Source: Anaerolineae bacterium (lineage in GTDB: Bacteria; Chloroflexota; Anaerolineae; JACIWP01). Taken from it: DNA of 6,480 bases. The stretch is from positions 1 through 6,480 of the forward strand of contig JACIWP010000185.1 in the NCBI GenBank assembly GCA_014360855.1, in the 5' to 3' direction. This document shows, piece after piece, positions 6,430 through 6,480 of the stretch (position 1 is the stretch's first letter; every line of letters starts with the position of its first letter). The notes under the pieces are model-generated. The model saw only the letters and a program-made list of their open reading frames with translations. It did not search any database and had not been told where the DNA came from. The position numbers and the translations under genes were made by a program.

Positions 6430-6480
6430 ATGATGATTTCGATACTGCCGGCCATCCACGAGGCCATGCGGGAACGACTG
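6430..6480 (+). CDS. Start of an unidentified protein gene (3' truncated by window edge)
   Basis: Seventeen codons are visible, reading MMISILPAIHEAMRERL, open to the window edge. The start is well supported: AGGAGG at 9 nt and an AT-rich promoter-like region upstream, divergent from the Ig-like protein gene. The visible part looks amphipathic and helical with no signal peptide, suggesting a cytoplasmic protein. Seventeen residues are too few to name a family, so none is proposed. Confidence 0.7.
   Translation, partial: MMISILPAIHEAMRERL

Overview
The window is GC-rich (roughly two thirds G+C by eye) and bacterial. Several traits suggest a Chloroflexota (Anaerolineae-like) genome. There is an exported protein with an Ig-like domain, a Thr-Pro linker and a C-terminal membrane anchor. 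The ABC-2 permease has a family-typical C-terminal half. The hexamer GCCGGC recurs at very high density. The taxon is inferred from these protein styles, not from a marker gene.

Layout, left to right. (1) The 3' end of an ABC transporter ATPase gene (+, starts before the window) overlaps by ATGA the gene of its ABC-2 type permease, which ends at 1158. (2) After only 10 bp, and in convergent orientation, comes the end of a minus-strand cluster read from right to left: an exported Ig-like/TM protein of unknown role (6201 to 5455), then pth (peptidyl-tRNA hydrolase, 5364 to 4762), then mfd (transcription-repair coupling factor, 4765 to 1169). pth and mfd overlap by TTGA, and mfd begins with TTG. 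A strong 10-bp inverted repeat lies in the 90-bp gap before pth. (3) A 228-bp divergent intergenic region holds plausible promoters in both directions and a small dyad. (4) The first 17 codons of a plus-strand gene run off the right edge.

How the genes work together. The ATPase and permease should form one exporter of unknown substrate. Pth recycles peptidyl-tRNA released from stalled or aborted ribosomes, and Mfd clears stalled RNA polymerase and recruits nucleotide excision repair. pth and mfd are also neighbours in Bacillus (spoVC and mfd), so this pairing is an old one. The Ig-like protein may share a transcript with them, but nothing in its sequence ties it to their work.

I found no mobile element, CRISPR array, tRNA, rRNA or defence system. 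Most of the window is ordinary housekeeping sequence. The items most worth a second look are the hairpin with a tiny leader ORF before pth, the density of GCCGGC, and a Lys at the usual Asn position of the Pth active-site region.
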